64,000 nt of DNA from Juglans regia (taxonomy: Eukaryota; Streptophyta; Magnoliopsida; Fagales; Juglandaceae), in NCBI RefSeq assembly GCF_001411555.2, contig NW_023362571.1:1-64000 (forward strand). Reading direction: 5' to 3'. Position 1 is the stretch's first letter, and each line of letters opens with the position of its first letter. The notes beneath the pieces were generated by a model. That model was not told the origin of the DNA and did not search any database. It worked only from the letters and a program-made list of their open reading frames with translations. Position numbers and translations under genes: made by a program. Below, piece after piece: positions 45,997 through 57,503 of this stretch.

Positions 45997-48982
45997 GTCG
46001 ATGTTGTTTGCAGTCCTTCGTATGGAACCTTATTCCATTTGTAATGCATCTACTGTATGACCCAACCCATGGATCTGGTCCACATGCTAGAGCATAAACT
46101 TCATCACTAACCTCATTTGGATTCAGGGAACGCAATTCACAGACCTGTTAGCTGCAATCGTTAGCTCAGTTAGTTTAGAAATGGCAATAAATGTCATTTT
46201 TGTCATCAAATTGAAGTGGTATATATGTTATTGAGGTTAACAATGAGTAAACTTACATGGCTTTTGAACCAGTTGGGAAATTGAATTTGGTGCCTACGAT
46301 CGACATTGCTAGAGCCTTCTTCTTTAATCTTGTTATAGTGTTGACTACATGCATAGACAATGAAAATAATTGAATGGATTTCTATCTCCAGAAAATGAAA
46401 TTGTTTCTAATGATATGATTGAGTTTAGAGTAAGTAATACTTACTCTAGGTACTGTTCAATCTCAGTGCAATTGTTGAGCACATACCACCGGGCCTTTGC
46501 AAAAAGTGTTTCATCTATTCTTTCAACAGAGGGCGATCCAAGCAGACGAACCTTTTGTGAGAAAATAGATAACATTCTGCTCCATGGTTTTGAACGACAT
46601 CAACATTTCGTTCCGGTTGATTAAATGTTGTCTGAATCTCATGGAGATACATCGAGCAAAATGTAAGGCACTCAACATGAATATAGGCCTCTGCAATTGA
46701 GCCTTTCAGACGAGCTTTATTTTTAACATAACGTTTGGACCTTCCTAAATACCTCTCAAAAGGATACATCCACCTATATTGCACCGGTCCACCAAGCAAT
46801 GACTCTCGTGGTAAATGAATGGTGAGATGCACCATTGTGTCAAAGAAGGCAGGTGGGAATATCATTTCCAACTTACAAAGAATAATGGAGATGTCAGTTT
46901 GTAGCCGATGGAGGACATCAATCATTATGTTCGTGCACAAAGTTCTTTGAATTACTTAACTCAGTTAATGCTTGTCGAACTTAAGCTGTAAAATATCCAC
47001 CAATCACAACTGGGAGCAATCTTTGCATGAAAATATGACAATCATGACTTTTCATGCCTAAGATCTTCGCTTCACTAACATTAACACATCGAGCAATATT
47101 TGAGGCAAATCCATCAGGGAACTGAACATTTCATAATCACTCATAGAAAGGCCTTTTCTCATGGTTATTTAACATGTAACATGCCATCCTCATAGAATAA
47201 CAGTCACCATCTTGTTGTAAATGTAATTTTTTCCTTATGCCAAGATTGGCCAAATCCCTACGTGTGTTGGCTGTGTCATTGGTTTTTCCATCAATATTCA
47301 TGAAAGTTCCTAAGATGCTATCACAAATATTCTTCTCAATATGCATGACATCTAGATTATGTCTCAATTCCAATGATGACCAATAAGGAAGCTCAAAAAA
47401 TATAGTTTTTTTGGTCCAATTCAATTCAGTTGTTGTGCGTTTCCTCTTCTTTGAAGCTTTACTAAACTACATTTCTTAACTCAGCCAATTTTTCAAGTTT
47501 AGCTTGTCCTGACAAATGTGTAGGTGCCCCTCGATAGTCTGGCTTACCATTGAAATTAGGCTTTATAGATCTCCACCTATGCCCTGGCAACAACCACCGA
47601 CGATGACCCATGTAACAATGTTTTCACCCATATGCCGACCACATGTATCAACATTGCATGTAGGACATGCCATCTTTCCCTTTGTTCTCCAGCCAGAGAG
47701 ATTAGCATAGGCTGGAAAGTCATTAATGGTCCAAAGCAGTACTGCATGTAAGCGAAACCAGCTCTTTTCAAATGCATCGTATGTATCAACATCGTTTTCC
47801 CACAACTCTTTCAATTCGTCAATCAAATGATGCAAGTAGACATCGATATCATTACCAGGTGCTTTTGGACCAATAATTAGCAAGGTTAGTAGGTGGTATG
47901 GATCTTTCATGCATGACCAAGGGGGCAAGTTGTAAGGTACAAGTATCACCGGCCATATGCTATAGGCCATATGCTATAGGGTTTACTTATATTGTTAAAA
48001 GGGTTAAACCCATCACTTGCTAAACCAAGCCTCACATTACGAGAATCAAGCGCAAACCTCGTATGTTATGCATCAAAATCTTTCCATACCTTCAAATCTG
48101 CAGGGTGCCTCATAACATTAGCATCACTGACTCGTTCATTTGCATGCCATCTCATTGCATCGGCAATTTTCTTGGAAACAAAGAGTCTTTGCAACCTTGG
48201 CTTCAAAGGAAAATACCTTAGGACTTTTTGTAGTACTTTCTTATGCTTATTAGTGTTTGAAACCCACCTACGAATGCATTTATCCTTGTTAGAATGTTCT
48301 TTCCAAAACAATACACAATCGTTCAAGCATGCATCTATCTTGGTGTAAGTAAACCCAAGTCCACGTTCCAACCGACGTGCATCATTATATGAATCTGGGA
48401 GAAGAGCATCCATCAGGAAATGTAGATTTCAAGAGCTTGATAACCATGTTGAATGATTTTACACTCCAACCACCAACTGTCTTGATATGAAGCAACTTTA
48501 CGATAAATGATAGCTTCGAAAAGTTCGCACATGATGGATAAAGGGGATGTCATGCATCTTCTAACAATTCCGCCCAATTTTTTTTTCCCCGTAGAACACC
48601 CTTCTATCTCCCCATCAATAGGAACTTGAGAATGATCCATATTCACCTCAGCCCACATGTCGTGCACCATGTCATCGATATCATCAATATAGTCACTGAA
48701 AAAGCTCGTAGATTGATCATCATCTGAGGAATTGAGGGTGAAATTGTCATCTTCACCGTGGAATATCCAGGTCTGATAAGAAGGGTCAATCCCTACAATA
48801 AACAAATGATCCTCGACCACATTTATTGACCAGAAGAACATATTGCAACATCTGCGACACGGACACCTAATGTCATTGCCTCCAAGTGCATGGGCCCGAG
48901 CCATAGTAATAAAGTGGTTAACCCCTAGTGCATATTCGTTGGACCCAAATCTATCTTCAATATGCATCCACGTCTTGTCCAT

Positions 48983-50753
48983 CTAACCATCGATGCCATA
49001 AAAGAAATGAATTTGGCCCTCATTTGATAAGGAGAAAAATTCCATGATTATATTAGAATATGATACCAAGTCATGGCTTTGTTTAAGAAGATGATTCCAA
49101 ATGTGACAAAAAGTTGGGTATTGACATTAAAATATGCTCAAATTCTAACATTCTTAATGTCCCTATCCTGGATACAACTAACTTGAAGTTGGACAATCGC
49201 ATTTAAGGTCCTATATTGTTCTAGAAACATTCGTCATACTGAGTTGTGAAAAGTAAAGAAGTGTGAAGAACAAGTTAATTCCATGGTTTTGTGACATATT
49301 GTGTATAAGTTTAGGTTGAAAGGAAAAATGACACAAAAATAAGAACAAGTTCTTCAGCACAAGTTATGCATGTGTATGACTGATGCAAGTACTTTGGGAT
49401 TTTTGTGCGCCTACCATACCCATCCCAAGATGGTACTTCCATAGAGGGAGAGGATATTGTATTGCTTTCTTCCATTTTTTGATCTAAAACTGGGCAGCAG
49501 TTTCATTCATTTCAATGGGGGAGCAAGTCAGTTAATAATAACTAGAAATATTTTTAAGAGTAAGGGTATATATAGAACTGATAAAGAGCTGTAAAAAAAA
49601 GAGTACGGTATCATTACTAAAATACTCGGTGCAGTACAATTTAGGAAAATTCTTTCTAAACTTGGAACTTAAAAATTATGAAGAACCTTTATGTAGTCTT
49701 TCTAAACTTGCACCTACCCAAACAACGAAAAAATAAAATTCTATAAAATGTAATGTTGCTGAAAACTTTTAAAACTCCTCTTTAGTGATAACTCATGGTT
49801 TAACCTTCTACAACTAATAATCTAAATCTAAGCATGTGTCCCGATCTATAATAAATATAAATATATATATATATATATATCTTTATATTTATATATATTT
49901 TCAAGACTTTGATCTGGTTCCAAGCTGGTTAAGTCTGGTTCAAACATAGTAAAATGACCTCTTTTCTTGCCTAACAACTTTTTACTGTATTTTTCAAATA
50001 AGCAGTCAACTTGAGGTTCTATCTATCATTCTGCTTTTATAAACTGAGATATTGTTATTAGAGCATTGGCATTGGATTGGTCATTCCAATCTTAAAAATT
50101 TGAAGAATATGTAACTTTTTAACTTTTAGCTAATCACTTAACACTTAAAATTTACATTGGATTCGCTATCACATTCTCTATAATGAAAAAACATTACTAT
50201 TTTTTATTATTTATATTTCTTAAATTAATTTTTTATTTTATTTTTATAATCTTCAATAACCTCAAATAATCATATTCATTTTTATTTTCACAATCCAACA
50301 ATCTATAATATAATAATCTCATATGTACATATTTGTGCATTATCTCATATGTAAATAAAAATCTCATATGTACAATCTATAAAAATCCCATATATATAAT
50401 ATAATAATATCAAAATATAAAAAAAATATTGTATGAGAATCACATGATCACAAGCATATAACAAAATAACAGCCCAACAGCCCTACATTTGGCTTCAAGT
50501 TGCCGCCCAAAATAACAGCCCAACAGAACTCATGTTTTTATAAGATAACGTTTTATTCAATCAAAAAGCTTATACTATCTTTTTATTGAATAAAGTTTTA
50601 TTCAATGAAAAAGCATGTTAATCTAGTACACATGAAATATACTAGAGAAACACCTAACTAGCAAGAGGACAAAGAACTAGAAAATCCTGAAAGTTTTATT
50701 CTGGTTAGCTGTGCTCTAGTTCGAGGTGGCTCCGTGGCTACTGGCGGTGGTCG
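48983..50753. other. AT-rich spacer
   Basis: It holds a TA microsatellite near 49861-49880 and, at 50061, a lone AGAGCATTGGCATTGG end of the same inverted-repeat family as 15611-17270, with TACATTGGATTCGC inside. No gene was recognised. Confidence 0.5.
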
Positions 50754-50758
50754 GTAGG

Positions 50759-51226
50759 TGTTAGGGCCTTGTGGACAAGGTCCTTGAAGGGGTGGAGAAT
50801 GTAAGGTGCAGAAGGTGGGTTGTCATGCAAGCTGGTATAAAGAAGGGAAGTTAGCATCGAAAGGGAATAAGGAGCAAAACGGTGCGTAGCAATTGGTAAC
50901 AGAAATAACAGAACTTAAGTGAAACGGTGCGTATTGGTGAGTAGCAACTTGTAACAGAAATAACTATCTAGAAATTACAGACTCGGCTCTTAACGATGAC
51001 GTTTTATTCTTCTTCTTAGTTCTATAAATAGCTTTGTAATAACCAGAGTTGGTATCGAGAATCTTAGTGGAAATTCTTTATTTCTTGTAAGGAGGTTTAG
51101 GGTTCCTCAAAAACCCTTGGCAAGAATCAATAAAGTGGTTCTTGATTTTACGTCTAGTTTGTGTGAGAGAGTGCGATTACTGAACCATTCTTCTGAGTTC
51201 TATTGTCTCTGGTTTGGTACCTTACA
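50759..51226 (+). repeat. 5' LTR of the chromovirus
   Basis: It runs from TGTTAGGGCC to TACCTTACA. TCTATAAATAG (near 51022) is a good TATA box, and AATAAA (near 51130) a possible polyadenylation signal, so U3, R and U5 can be guessed. It matches the 3' LTR at about 97%. Confidence 0.95.
51022..51032 (+). promoter_or_regulatory. LTR TATA box
   Basis: TCTATAAATAG lies about 195 bp before the LTR end and is unchanged in the other LTR (near 55898), as expected of the retrotransposon promoter. Confidence 0.6.
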
Positions 51227-51229
51227 AGT

Positions 51230-51240
51230 TGGTATCAGAG
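51230..51240 (+). other. primer binding site, tRNA-iMet type
   Basis: TGGTATCAGAG begins four bases after the 5' LTR end (51226) and matches the 3' end of plant initiator-Met tRNA. Confidence 0.9.
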
Positions 51241-51268
51241 AGGCGATCCTCTCTTGAAGATTATTCTG

Positions 51269-52230
51269 ATGGCGGAAGGTACAAGGGGGGCTCTCAAGTC
51301 GCAGCTCGATGGCAAACATCAAGAAGCTCTTCAAAAGCAATTGGATGATCACAACTATGCACTTCATACTATGGCTGACAGGTTAGATCGAATTTCTGAA
51401 ATCCTTACGACTATTGTAACTACTCGAACAGTTGTTACCAATGATAATGTACACGATAATGGCGGGAGAGATCATGAAGGGGAAAGACTAGTCTTACCTC
51501 AAGGAATGAGGTTTGATTTACCTCATTTTGATGGTACTGATCCATCAGCATGGGTGTTTAAAGCTACTCAGTTCTTTGACTTCCATCAAACTCCTTTGAG
51601 AGAAAGGTTAGTGATAGCAGGTTATCACATGGAAGGTCAAGCTTTAATTTGGTATCAAGATGCCTTTGATGGAGGAATCTTTAGGTGCTGGCTTACTTTT
51701 ATCAAAGCAGTAAATGTTTGTTTTGGCCCCACTACTTATGATGATCCTATGGAGGCTTTTAATCGCCTCAAGCAGACCAATTCAGTGACCAATTATAAGG
51801 ATCAGTTTGAGCTTTTATCAAATAGGCTTAAAGGTCTATCCTAGAGGCACAAGTTGAGTATATTTTTTAGTGGATTGAAAGATGAGATTAGGCTTCCAGT
51901 CAGAATGCTTGATCGTATTGACCTTAATGTTGCATTTGGATTAGCTAAGATCCAAGAGGAATATGTCTTGGCTTCAAGGAAATCCACTAGATTCATGAAT
52001 AATAATTTTGATAAAACACAGTCTGAGGCACCTAGTGATCGTGGTTAGAGGATTGTTGGACCAGTCAGGAGGATGTTTTCTACACAGATGGATGAAAAAA
52101 GGAAAAAAGGCTTGTGTTACCATTGTGAAGAAAAATGGAACCCAACTCATATTTGTAAAAAGCCTAGAGTGTATTTGATTCATGGGGATAGACAAGAGGA
52201 TTCTGTGCTTCAAGAATCTAGTGACCAATA
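51269..52230 (+). pseudogene. chromovirus gag
   Basis: The likely start is MAEGTRGALKSQ at 51269, 39 nt after the PBS start. A Retrotrans_gag core follows: LPHFDGTDPSAWVFKATQFF, the HMEGQALIWYQDAF block, YKDQFELLSNRLKGLS, a TAG stop, then FFSGLKDEIRLPVRML. After another stop comes a zinc knuckle of the C-x2-C-x7-H-x-C form (CYHCEEKWNPTHIC, about 52119-52160), typical of chromoviruses with a KW/P variant knuckle. Confidence 0.85.
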
Positions 52231-52269
52231 AGAAGTATTACCATAAAGTAGTGAAAAGAATGCAGGGGG

Positions 52270-52720
52270 GATGGAAGTTTCAATTCATGCATTGTCTGGA
52301 TGCATTAACGCAACTCTATGAAGTTGCTGGGAAAAATTGGTGATGCTTCTGTTGAGATATTGGTGGACTCTGGATCCACTCATAACTTCCTTGATCCTCT
52401 TGTTATTCAGGCAGCTAACTTAAAAGTTGATGCCACTACAAGATTGCAGGTTCGAGTTGCTGATGGGAATTCCCTTTTCAGTTTGGGTAAGTGTGAAGTG
52501 CCACTTAAAATTCAAGGTTCTATGTTTCTCATTTTCTGGAATTAGGGGGTTGTGATGTGGTTCTTGGAGTTCAGTGGCTTAGGACCTTGGGGCCCATTAT
52601 TTGGGATTTTTCAACAATGTCAATGACTTTTTCTGTGGGGCAGTCTAAAATGAAACTTAGTGGGGTATTAGATACTCAATTGAAGATGTGCCAAGGGATG
52701 AGCTGTTTTAAATCTTCCTT
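52270..52720 (+). pseudogene. chromovirus aspartic protease
   Basis: IHALSGCINATL, a one-base shift, then KIGDASVEILVDSGSTHNFL with an intact DSG active site, LQVRVADGNSLFSLGKCEV, a second shift, then DVVLGVQWLRTLGPIIWDF. DSGSTHNFLD and GVQWLxTLGPxxWDF are hallmarks of plant chromovirus proteases. Confidence 0.85.
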
Positions 52721-52829
52721 AATTAACCAACAAGGGTGGCTTTTACAATTGTTAGCACAGGAACCTGTTTGAGAAGAGGACTCTTGCCTGGAAGAAGTGG
52801 CTGCAGTAGTAGATGAGAGTTTGCTGATG

Positions 52830-53600
52830 TGTTTGCTGAGCCAGCTGGTTTGCCACCTAAGAGAAGTTTTGATCATCAAATTCTCTTGCAACATAAATAC
52901 TACTCCTATCTCAGTAAGGCCTTACAGGTATCCCCATTACCAGAAAACTAAAATAGAGAACATTGTTAAGGACTTGCTTAAGTCTGGGGTAGTGAGGCCT
53001 AGTCAAACCCCTTTTTCTTCACCTGTTCTCTACGTGAAAAAAGCAGATGGTTCATGGAAAATGTGAATTGATTACCGTGCACTTAATAAAGTGACCATCA
53101 ATGACAAGTTTCCAATACCTGTCATTGATGAACTTCTTGATGAGTTGTTTGGAGTAAATCTGTTTTCAAAGTTAGATCTTAGGTCTGGGTACCATCAGAT
53201 TAGAGTCAAGGAAGAGGATGTTGAGAAAACAGCTTTTCGAACTCATGAGGGCCATTATGAGTTTTTAGTAATGCCTTTTGGGCTTACTAATGCACCAGCA
53301 ACTTTCCAAGGTTTAATGAATGAAATATTTAAACCTTTTATGAGAAAGTTTGTTTTGGTGTTTTTTGATGATATTCTCGTGTATAGTTCTTCCTTGGCTG
53401 ACCATTTGGAGCATTTAAAGGTAGTGTTGAGGGTTTTAAGGCAACATTCTTTGTTTGCCAAGAGGTCCAAGTGTAAGTTTGGCTTACAAGAAATTGATTA
53501 CTTAGGCCACTTAATTTCTGAAAGAGGGGTGAGAGCAGATCCTTCTAAACTGGCAGCTATGCTTGATTGGCCCATACCTGGTTCCTTAAAAGCTTAAAGA
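52830..53600 (+). pseudogene. chromovirus reverse transcriptase
   Basis: GLPPKRSFDHQI and, after a one-base shift, ISVRPYRYPHYQKTKIE, LKSGVVRPSQTPFSSPVLYV, [21 protein letters not shown] (TGA replaces the expected codon), [15 protein letters not shown], the [13 protein letters not shown] palm motif and the catalytic FFDDILVYS (near 53361). [16 protein letters not shown] follows, then a stop at 53595. The fingers-palm region between the stops is continuous. Confidence 0.9.
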
Positions 53601-54140
53601 GGCTTTTTAGGTCTTATTAGGTATTATAGGAAGTTCATAAGGAACTATGGCACCATTGCAACACCTTTAACAGAATTGCTTAAGACGAATGCCTTCAATT
53701 GGTCAGAACCAGCAACTAGAGCAATCCAGAAATTAAAGGAGGCAGTGACTGAGCCTCCTGTTTTGAGGCTTCCTGATTTTACAAAGAGCTTCACAATTGA
53801 ATGTGATGCTTCAGGCATTGGTCTTGGAGCAATCCTTATGCAAGAAGGACAACTTATTTCTTTTTATAGCAAAGGTCTAAAGGGCAAGGCATTACTACTG
53901 TCCACTTATGAAAAGGAGCTTTTAGCTCTTGTTTCTGCAGTCTCTAAGTAGATACCTTATCTGTTAGGGCAATCTTTTAAGATTAAAACAGATCAACAAG
54001 CCCTAAAACATCTCCTTAAGCAAAGAGTTGGTACCGAATTCCAACAAAAGTGGTTATCCAAGTTGTTGGGATACAACTTTACCATTGAATACAAACAAGG
54101 CAAGGAAAATGTAGTTGTTGATAAGTTGTCAAGATAGTAT
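53600..54140 (+). pseudogene. chromovirus RNase H
   Basis: GFLGLIRYYRKFIRNYGTIA connects to FTIECDASGIGLGAILMQEG, ISFYSKGLKGKALLLSTYEK, ELLALVSAVSK, a TAG in place of tryptophan, then KIKTDQQALKHLLKQRVGTE and FTIEYKQGKENVVVDKLSR before another stop. The D-E-D-D residues (CDAS, YEKE, TDQQ, VVVD) are all present. Confidence 0.85.
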
Positions 54141-54155
54141 GAAGAGGACTGTGAT

Positions 54156-55136
54156 GTGCTAGCTTTAATCATTTTTCCTACTCCTTTATGGATTCAGGAA
54201 TTAAAGGATAGTTATAAACTATCCAATGAGTTAGGCGAGATTGTATCAAAACTCAATTCTGGGCTGTTGGGCCCTAAAAATTATAGCTTGCAACACGACT
54301 TATTATTGAGGAAGGGAAGACTGGTATTGGTTCCTAATTCTCCATTTGCGATGAAGATTCTTGATTATCTTCATAATAATCCTCAAGCTAGGCACGTGGG
54401 TTATAAGAAGACTCTCCAAAAGGCTAGAAGAGAGTTTTATTGGCAAGGGATGAGGGCTGATGTTCGAACTTTAGTAAGGGAATGTGCCATTTGTAAGACT
54501 ACTAAACATGAAACAGTGAAGCCTGCAGGTCTTTTACAGCCATTATCAATTCCTCATTCTCCTTGGTTAGATATAGCCATGGACTTTGTTGAAGGCCTCC
54601 CTCATTCCAATGGGTTTTCTGTCATTCTGTCTGTGATTGATAGATTAACTAAATTTGCTCACTTCTTTTCCTTATCTCATCCATTTATAGTAGCTAAAGT
54701 GGCTCAGATTTTTTTCTCAAGGGTGTTCAAACTTCATGGAATGCCTAAATCTATTGTGTCTAACAAGGATCCACTTTTCACAAGTTCATTTTGGAGGGAA
54801 ATGTTTAAACTCCAAGGGGTCTTACTTCATTATAGCTCAGCTTATCACCCACAATCTGATGGGCAAACTGAGAACTTAAACAAGAATGTGAAAGGCTATT
54901 TGAGATGTTATGTGAGTGACAAGCCCAAGGAGTGGAGTAATTGGTTGTCTATGGCAGAATTGTGCTACAATACAACACCCCATTCTTCAATTGGGATGTC
55001 TCCTTTTGAAGCACTCTATGGGTATGCTCCTCCTAAGCTACTAACTTATGTGCCTGGAACAACTTCTAATGCAACTGTAGAACAGCAATTGCAATGCAAA
55101 GATGAGCTTTTGTCCTTGTTGAAAGAAAATATCTAG
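54156..55136 (+). pseudogene. chromovirus integrase (326-codon open frame)
   Basis: The longest clean stretch in the window. HNNPQARHVGYKKTL and CAICKTTKH form the HHCC zinc finger. WLDIAMDFVEGLP, SIVSNKDPLFTSSFW and YHPQSDGQTENLNKNVKGYL carry the DDE catalytic residues. FEALYGYAPPKLLTYVPGT leads to the C-terminal part, ending at a TAG (55136) before [14 protein letters not shown]. Confidence 0.9.
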
Positions 55137-55620
55137 AAAGCTAGGCATCGAAAGAAGTTCTTTGCTGATGCCAAGAGAACTGAGAGGGAATTTCAGATTG
55201 GGGATTGGGTTTTCTTAAGGCTACAACCTTATAGGCAAAAGACAGTGGCTTTAAGACACAATTTAAAGCTGTCTCCAAGATTTTTCGGCCCATTCCAGGT
55301 GTTGGAAAGAATTGGTTCTGTGGCATACAGATTGGATTTGCCTAGCTCATCTAAGATTCATCCTGTCTTCCATGTTTCTTGCCTCAAAAAGAAACTGGGT
55401 CAGGGTGTTTCTCCTTTGCCAGTCCTTCCTCTAGTTGATATCCAAGGGAGAGTACAGCCTGAGCCTGAAGTAATCCATGAGAGAAGGATGAAAAGACTTG
55501 GGAATCAAGCTGCAACTGAGGTGTTAGTCAAATGAGTTGGTGCCCCAATTGAAGACAGTTCTTGGGAACTTTTGTGGAAACTGAGAAATTTGTATCCACA
55601 TCTTGTGGGCAAGGTCCTTT
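55137..55620 (+). pseudogene. integrase C-terminus and chromodomain
   Basis: The same frame continues [38 protein letters not shown] (GPF/Y-like module), [20 protein letters not shown]. The chromodomain follows: [22 protein letters not shown], a TGA where tryptophan is expected, VGAPIEDSSWELLWKLRNLY, ending near the PPT. The chromodomain is thought to steer integration to marked chromatin. Confidence 0.85.
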
Positions 55621-55624
55621 GACG

Positions 55625-55634
55625 AGGGGGAAAA
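55625..55634 (+). other. polypurine tract of the chromovirus
   Basis: AGGGGGAAAA lies directly before the 3' LTR start TGTTAGGGCC at 55635. Confidence 0.85.
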
Positions 55635-56102
55635 TGTTAGGGCCTTGTGGACAAGGTCCTTGAATGGGTGGAGAATGTAAGGTGCAGAAGGTGGGCTGTC
55701 ATGCAAGCTGGTATAAAGAAGGGAAGTTAGCATCGAAAGGGAATAAGGAGCAAAACGGTGCGTAGCAATTGGAAACCGAAATAACATAACTTAAGTGAAA
55801 CGGTGCTTATTGGTGAGTAGCAACTTGTAACAGAAATAACTGTCTGGAAATTACAGACTCAGCTCTTAACGATGACGTTTTATTCTTCTTCTTAGTTCTA
55901 TAAATAGCTTTGTAATAACCAGAGTTGGTATCGAGAATCTTAGTGGAAATTCTTCATTTCTTGTAAGGAGGTTTAGGGTTCCTCAAAAACCCTTGGCAAG
56001 AATCAATAAAGTGGTTCTTGATTTTACGTCTGGTTTGTGTGAGAGAGTGCAATTACTGAACCTTTCTTCTGAGTTCCATTGTCTCTAGTTTGGTACCTTA
56101 CA
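55635..56102 (+). repeat. 3' LTR of the chromovirus
   Basis: It is the same length as the 5' LTR (468 bp). By eye it carries about 15 substitutions and no indels relative to that copy. It is followed by the GTAGG duplication at 56103. Confidence 0.95.
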
Positions 56103-56126
56103 GTAGGAGTGAAGGGAGGAAGAGAA

Positions 56127-56142
56127 GGGGGGGGGGGGGGGG
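56127..56142. repeat. run of 16 G residues
   Basis: A mononucleotide G tract in a purine-rich stretch (56103-56220), just beyond the chromovirus. Such tracts are mutable and often mis-assembled. Confidence 0.8.
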
Positions 56143-56229
56143 TGGGTTCAACGACGTGGGGAAAATAGAAGGTGAAAAAGAGAAAGGGGCAAAAAGAGAA
56201 AAGAAGGGGAAGGTGAATGAAGAACTCCT

Positions 56230-57503
56230 CTAGGCTCCGTATGAAGCTTTGTATGGAATGAAGTGTAGATCACCCTTGTGTTGGGATGAAATTGGCGAGA
56301 GTAAATTAATTGGGCCTAAGATAATTCAAGAAATGAAAGATAAAGTTCGGTTTATAAGGACTAAAATGGCAGAAGCTCAAAGTGGCCAAAAGAGTTATGC
56401 AGATACAAGAAGAAAAGACTTATCATTTGAAGTAGGTGATTAGGTTTATCTCAAAATCTCTCCTATGAAAGGTGTTAAGTGCCTTGGTATGAAAGGGAAA
56501 ACTTAGTCCGAGGTATGTTGGCCCTTTTCTGATTGTAGAGAAAGTTGGGCTTGTCGCTTATAGAGTTGCATTGCCGGACTATTTTGGGGAAGTTCATGAT
56601 GTGTTCCATGTGTCGTCGTTGAAGAAGAGTTTTGGACAACAAGAGCCAAGTTTTGTTGACCTTGGATGCATTTAACTTCAACCTAACCTTACTTATGAAG
56701 TTGCTCCGACGCAGATTGTGGATTGGAAAGAGCAAAGGTTAAGGTCCAAGACTATACCCTTTGTGAAAGTGGCATGGAGGAGCTGGAAACGTAACTGGGC
56801 GTCGCTCGTTATGTAGAGGATTCTTGGCCATGTACGCGCCGGGTGCGAAACTGGGCATCGCTACGAAGCCAGGATGTGCGGATGACCCATATGGGAGATC
56901 ATGGTGCATACGGTAAAATTGACTATTTTTTGGAAAAATAGCGTGTGTTGGATTTTGTAAATTGTGTGATCATTTTCTGGAAAAATGTATTGCGGATATT
57001 TTTGGGCCAACTGGGATTTTGGCGTGTGTTGGAAAATATTCATTTTCGAGGAAAATGATGTTTTGGGCATAACGCATATTTCATCATATGCATGCATTAT
57101 TGTCATTATTGTTGGTGGCATTAATGCATTTTTATCTCGTGGTTGTTTGGATTTTACTTACCTGCATTACCATTTTATTGTAATGCAGATTTCGATGCAG
57201 ATGAGGCTGAGGGAGAGCCTGAGGATTCGGCTTTGCCCTAGGAGTGATTTGGGATCACTCATATCTATATATGGGACTTATATTATTTTTATTTTGGATG
57301 ACTGTATAATTACTTTTTAAACCTTTACTGATGTTTAGATTGTGTTTAAATTCTGGTACTTAGTTGACTTAATCTGCTGGATTGTTATAGTACACCGTTG
57401 TATGTACACACACTTGACACTATTGTTAAGATGCATGATCATGTTGTTATCATCTAAATATCTCGATTTCTATGTTCCGTACATAAGAGTTGAGGGCGCC
57501 ACA
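56230..57503 (+). mobile_element. Gypsy (Tekay-like) 3' remnant: integrase end plus partial LTR
   Basis: MYGMKCRSPLCWDEIGE and VRFIRTKMAEAQSGQKSYAD (56249-56443) are the integrase stretch after the YEALYG motif. A stop replaces tryptophan after FEVGD, and the reading then breaks up. VAPTQIVDWKEQRLRSKTIP and FVKVAWRSW form the C-terminal module. From about 56786 the sequence matches the middle to end of the family-S LTR (compare the minus strand of 28706-29500), with TGGCCATGTACGCG and GGATGTGCGGATG, ending GGGCGCCACA at 57503. The U3 part of the LTR is deleted. Confidence 0.8.

Larger units (their letters stand above)
39539..48982 (-). mobile_element. CACTA-2 (En/Spm) element, right end not found
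   Basis: A CACTACAACAAAATATC end at 39539 lies just beyond the 3' end of a minus-strand Transposase_24 gene (42133-40411), with a minus-strand TNP2 gene (48982-44248) upstream. That is the normal two-gene order of autonomous CACTA elements. GACAACAA words near 39600-39850 may be subterminal repeats. The 5' end, expected right of 48982 as ...GTTGTAGTG, was not found before 50.7 kb. A 1081-bp Gypsy derivative has inserted into TNP2. Confidence 0.75.
44248..48982 (-). pseudogene. CACTA-2 TNP2 transposase, nearly full length
   Basis: Exon one (48982-46445) starts MDKTWMHIEDRFGSNEYALG with the Transpos_assoc CPCRRCCN motif. After a frameshift near 48413 it continues DSYNDARRLERGLGFTY and CLNDCVLFWKEH. 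The core follows (GPKAPGNDIDVYLHHLIDEL, LLWTINDFPAYANLSGW, GKMACPTCNVDT, LNWTKKTIFFELPYW, LRHNLDVMHIEKNIC), then DUF4218 (FFDTMVHLTIHLPRESL, QYRWMYPFERYLGRSK) and WYVLNNCTEIEQYLE. Exon two (46344-46257) ends in FPNWFKSH at a GTAAGT donor. Exon three (46144-44248) is DUF4216: YALACGPDPW, IRFHTKDCKQHRR, a stop, VEFYSVLKDILELRY, LVYLFKCDWWDV and an acidic tail. It shares exon borders with the CACTA-1 copy. The frame is continuous across the Gypsy insertion. Confidence 0.9.
50759..56102 (+). mobile_element. complete Ty3/Gypsy chromovirus, TSD GTAGG
   Basis: Two 468-bp LTRs (50759-51226 and 55635-56102), GTAGG on both sides (50754-50758 and 56103-56107), an iMet-type PBS, a PPT, and gag-PR-RT-RH-IN-chromodomain in order. 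I counted about 15 differences between the LTRs (about 3%), implying an insertion roughly one to two million years old under usual plant rates. The coding region has several stops and frameshifts, so this copy cannot act alone, but its LTRs and priming sites look usable in trans. Confidence 0.95.
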
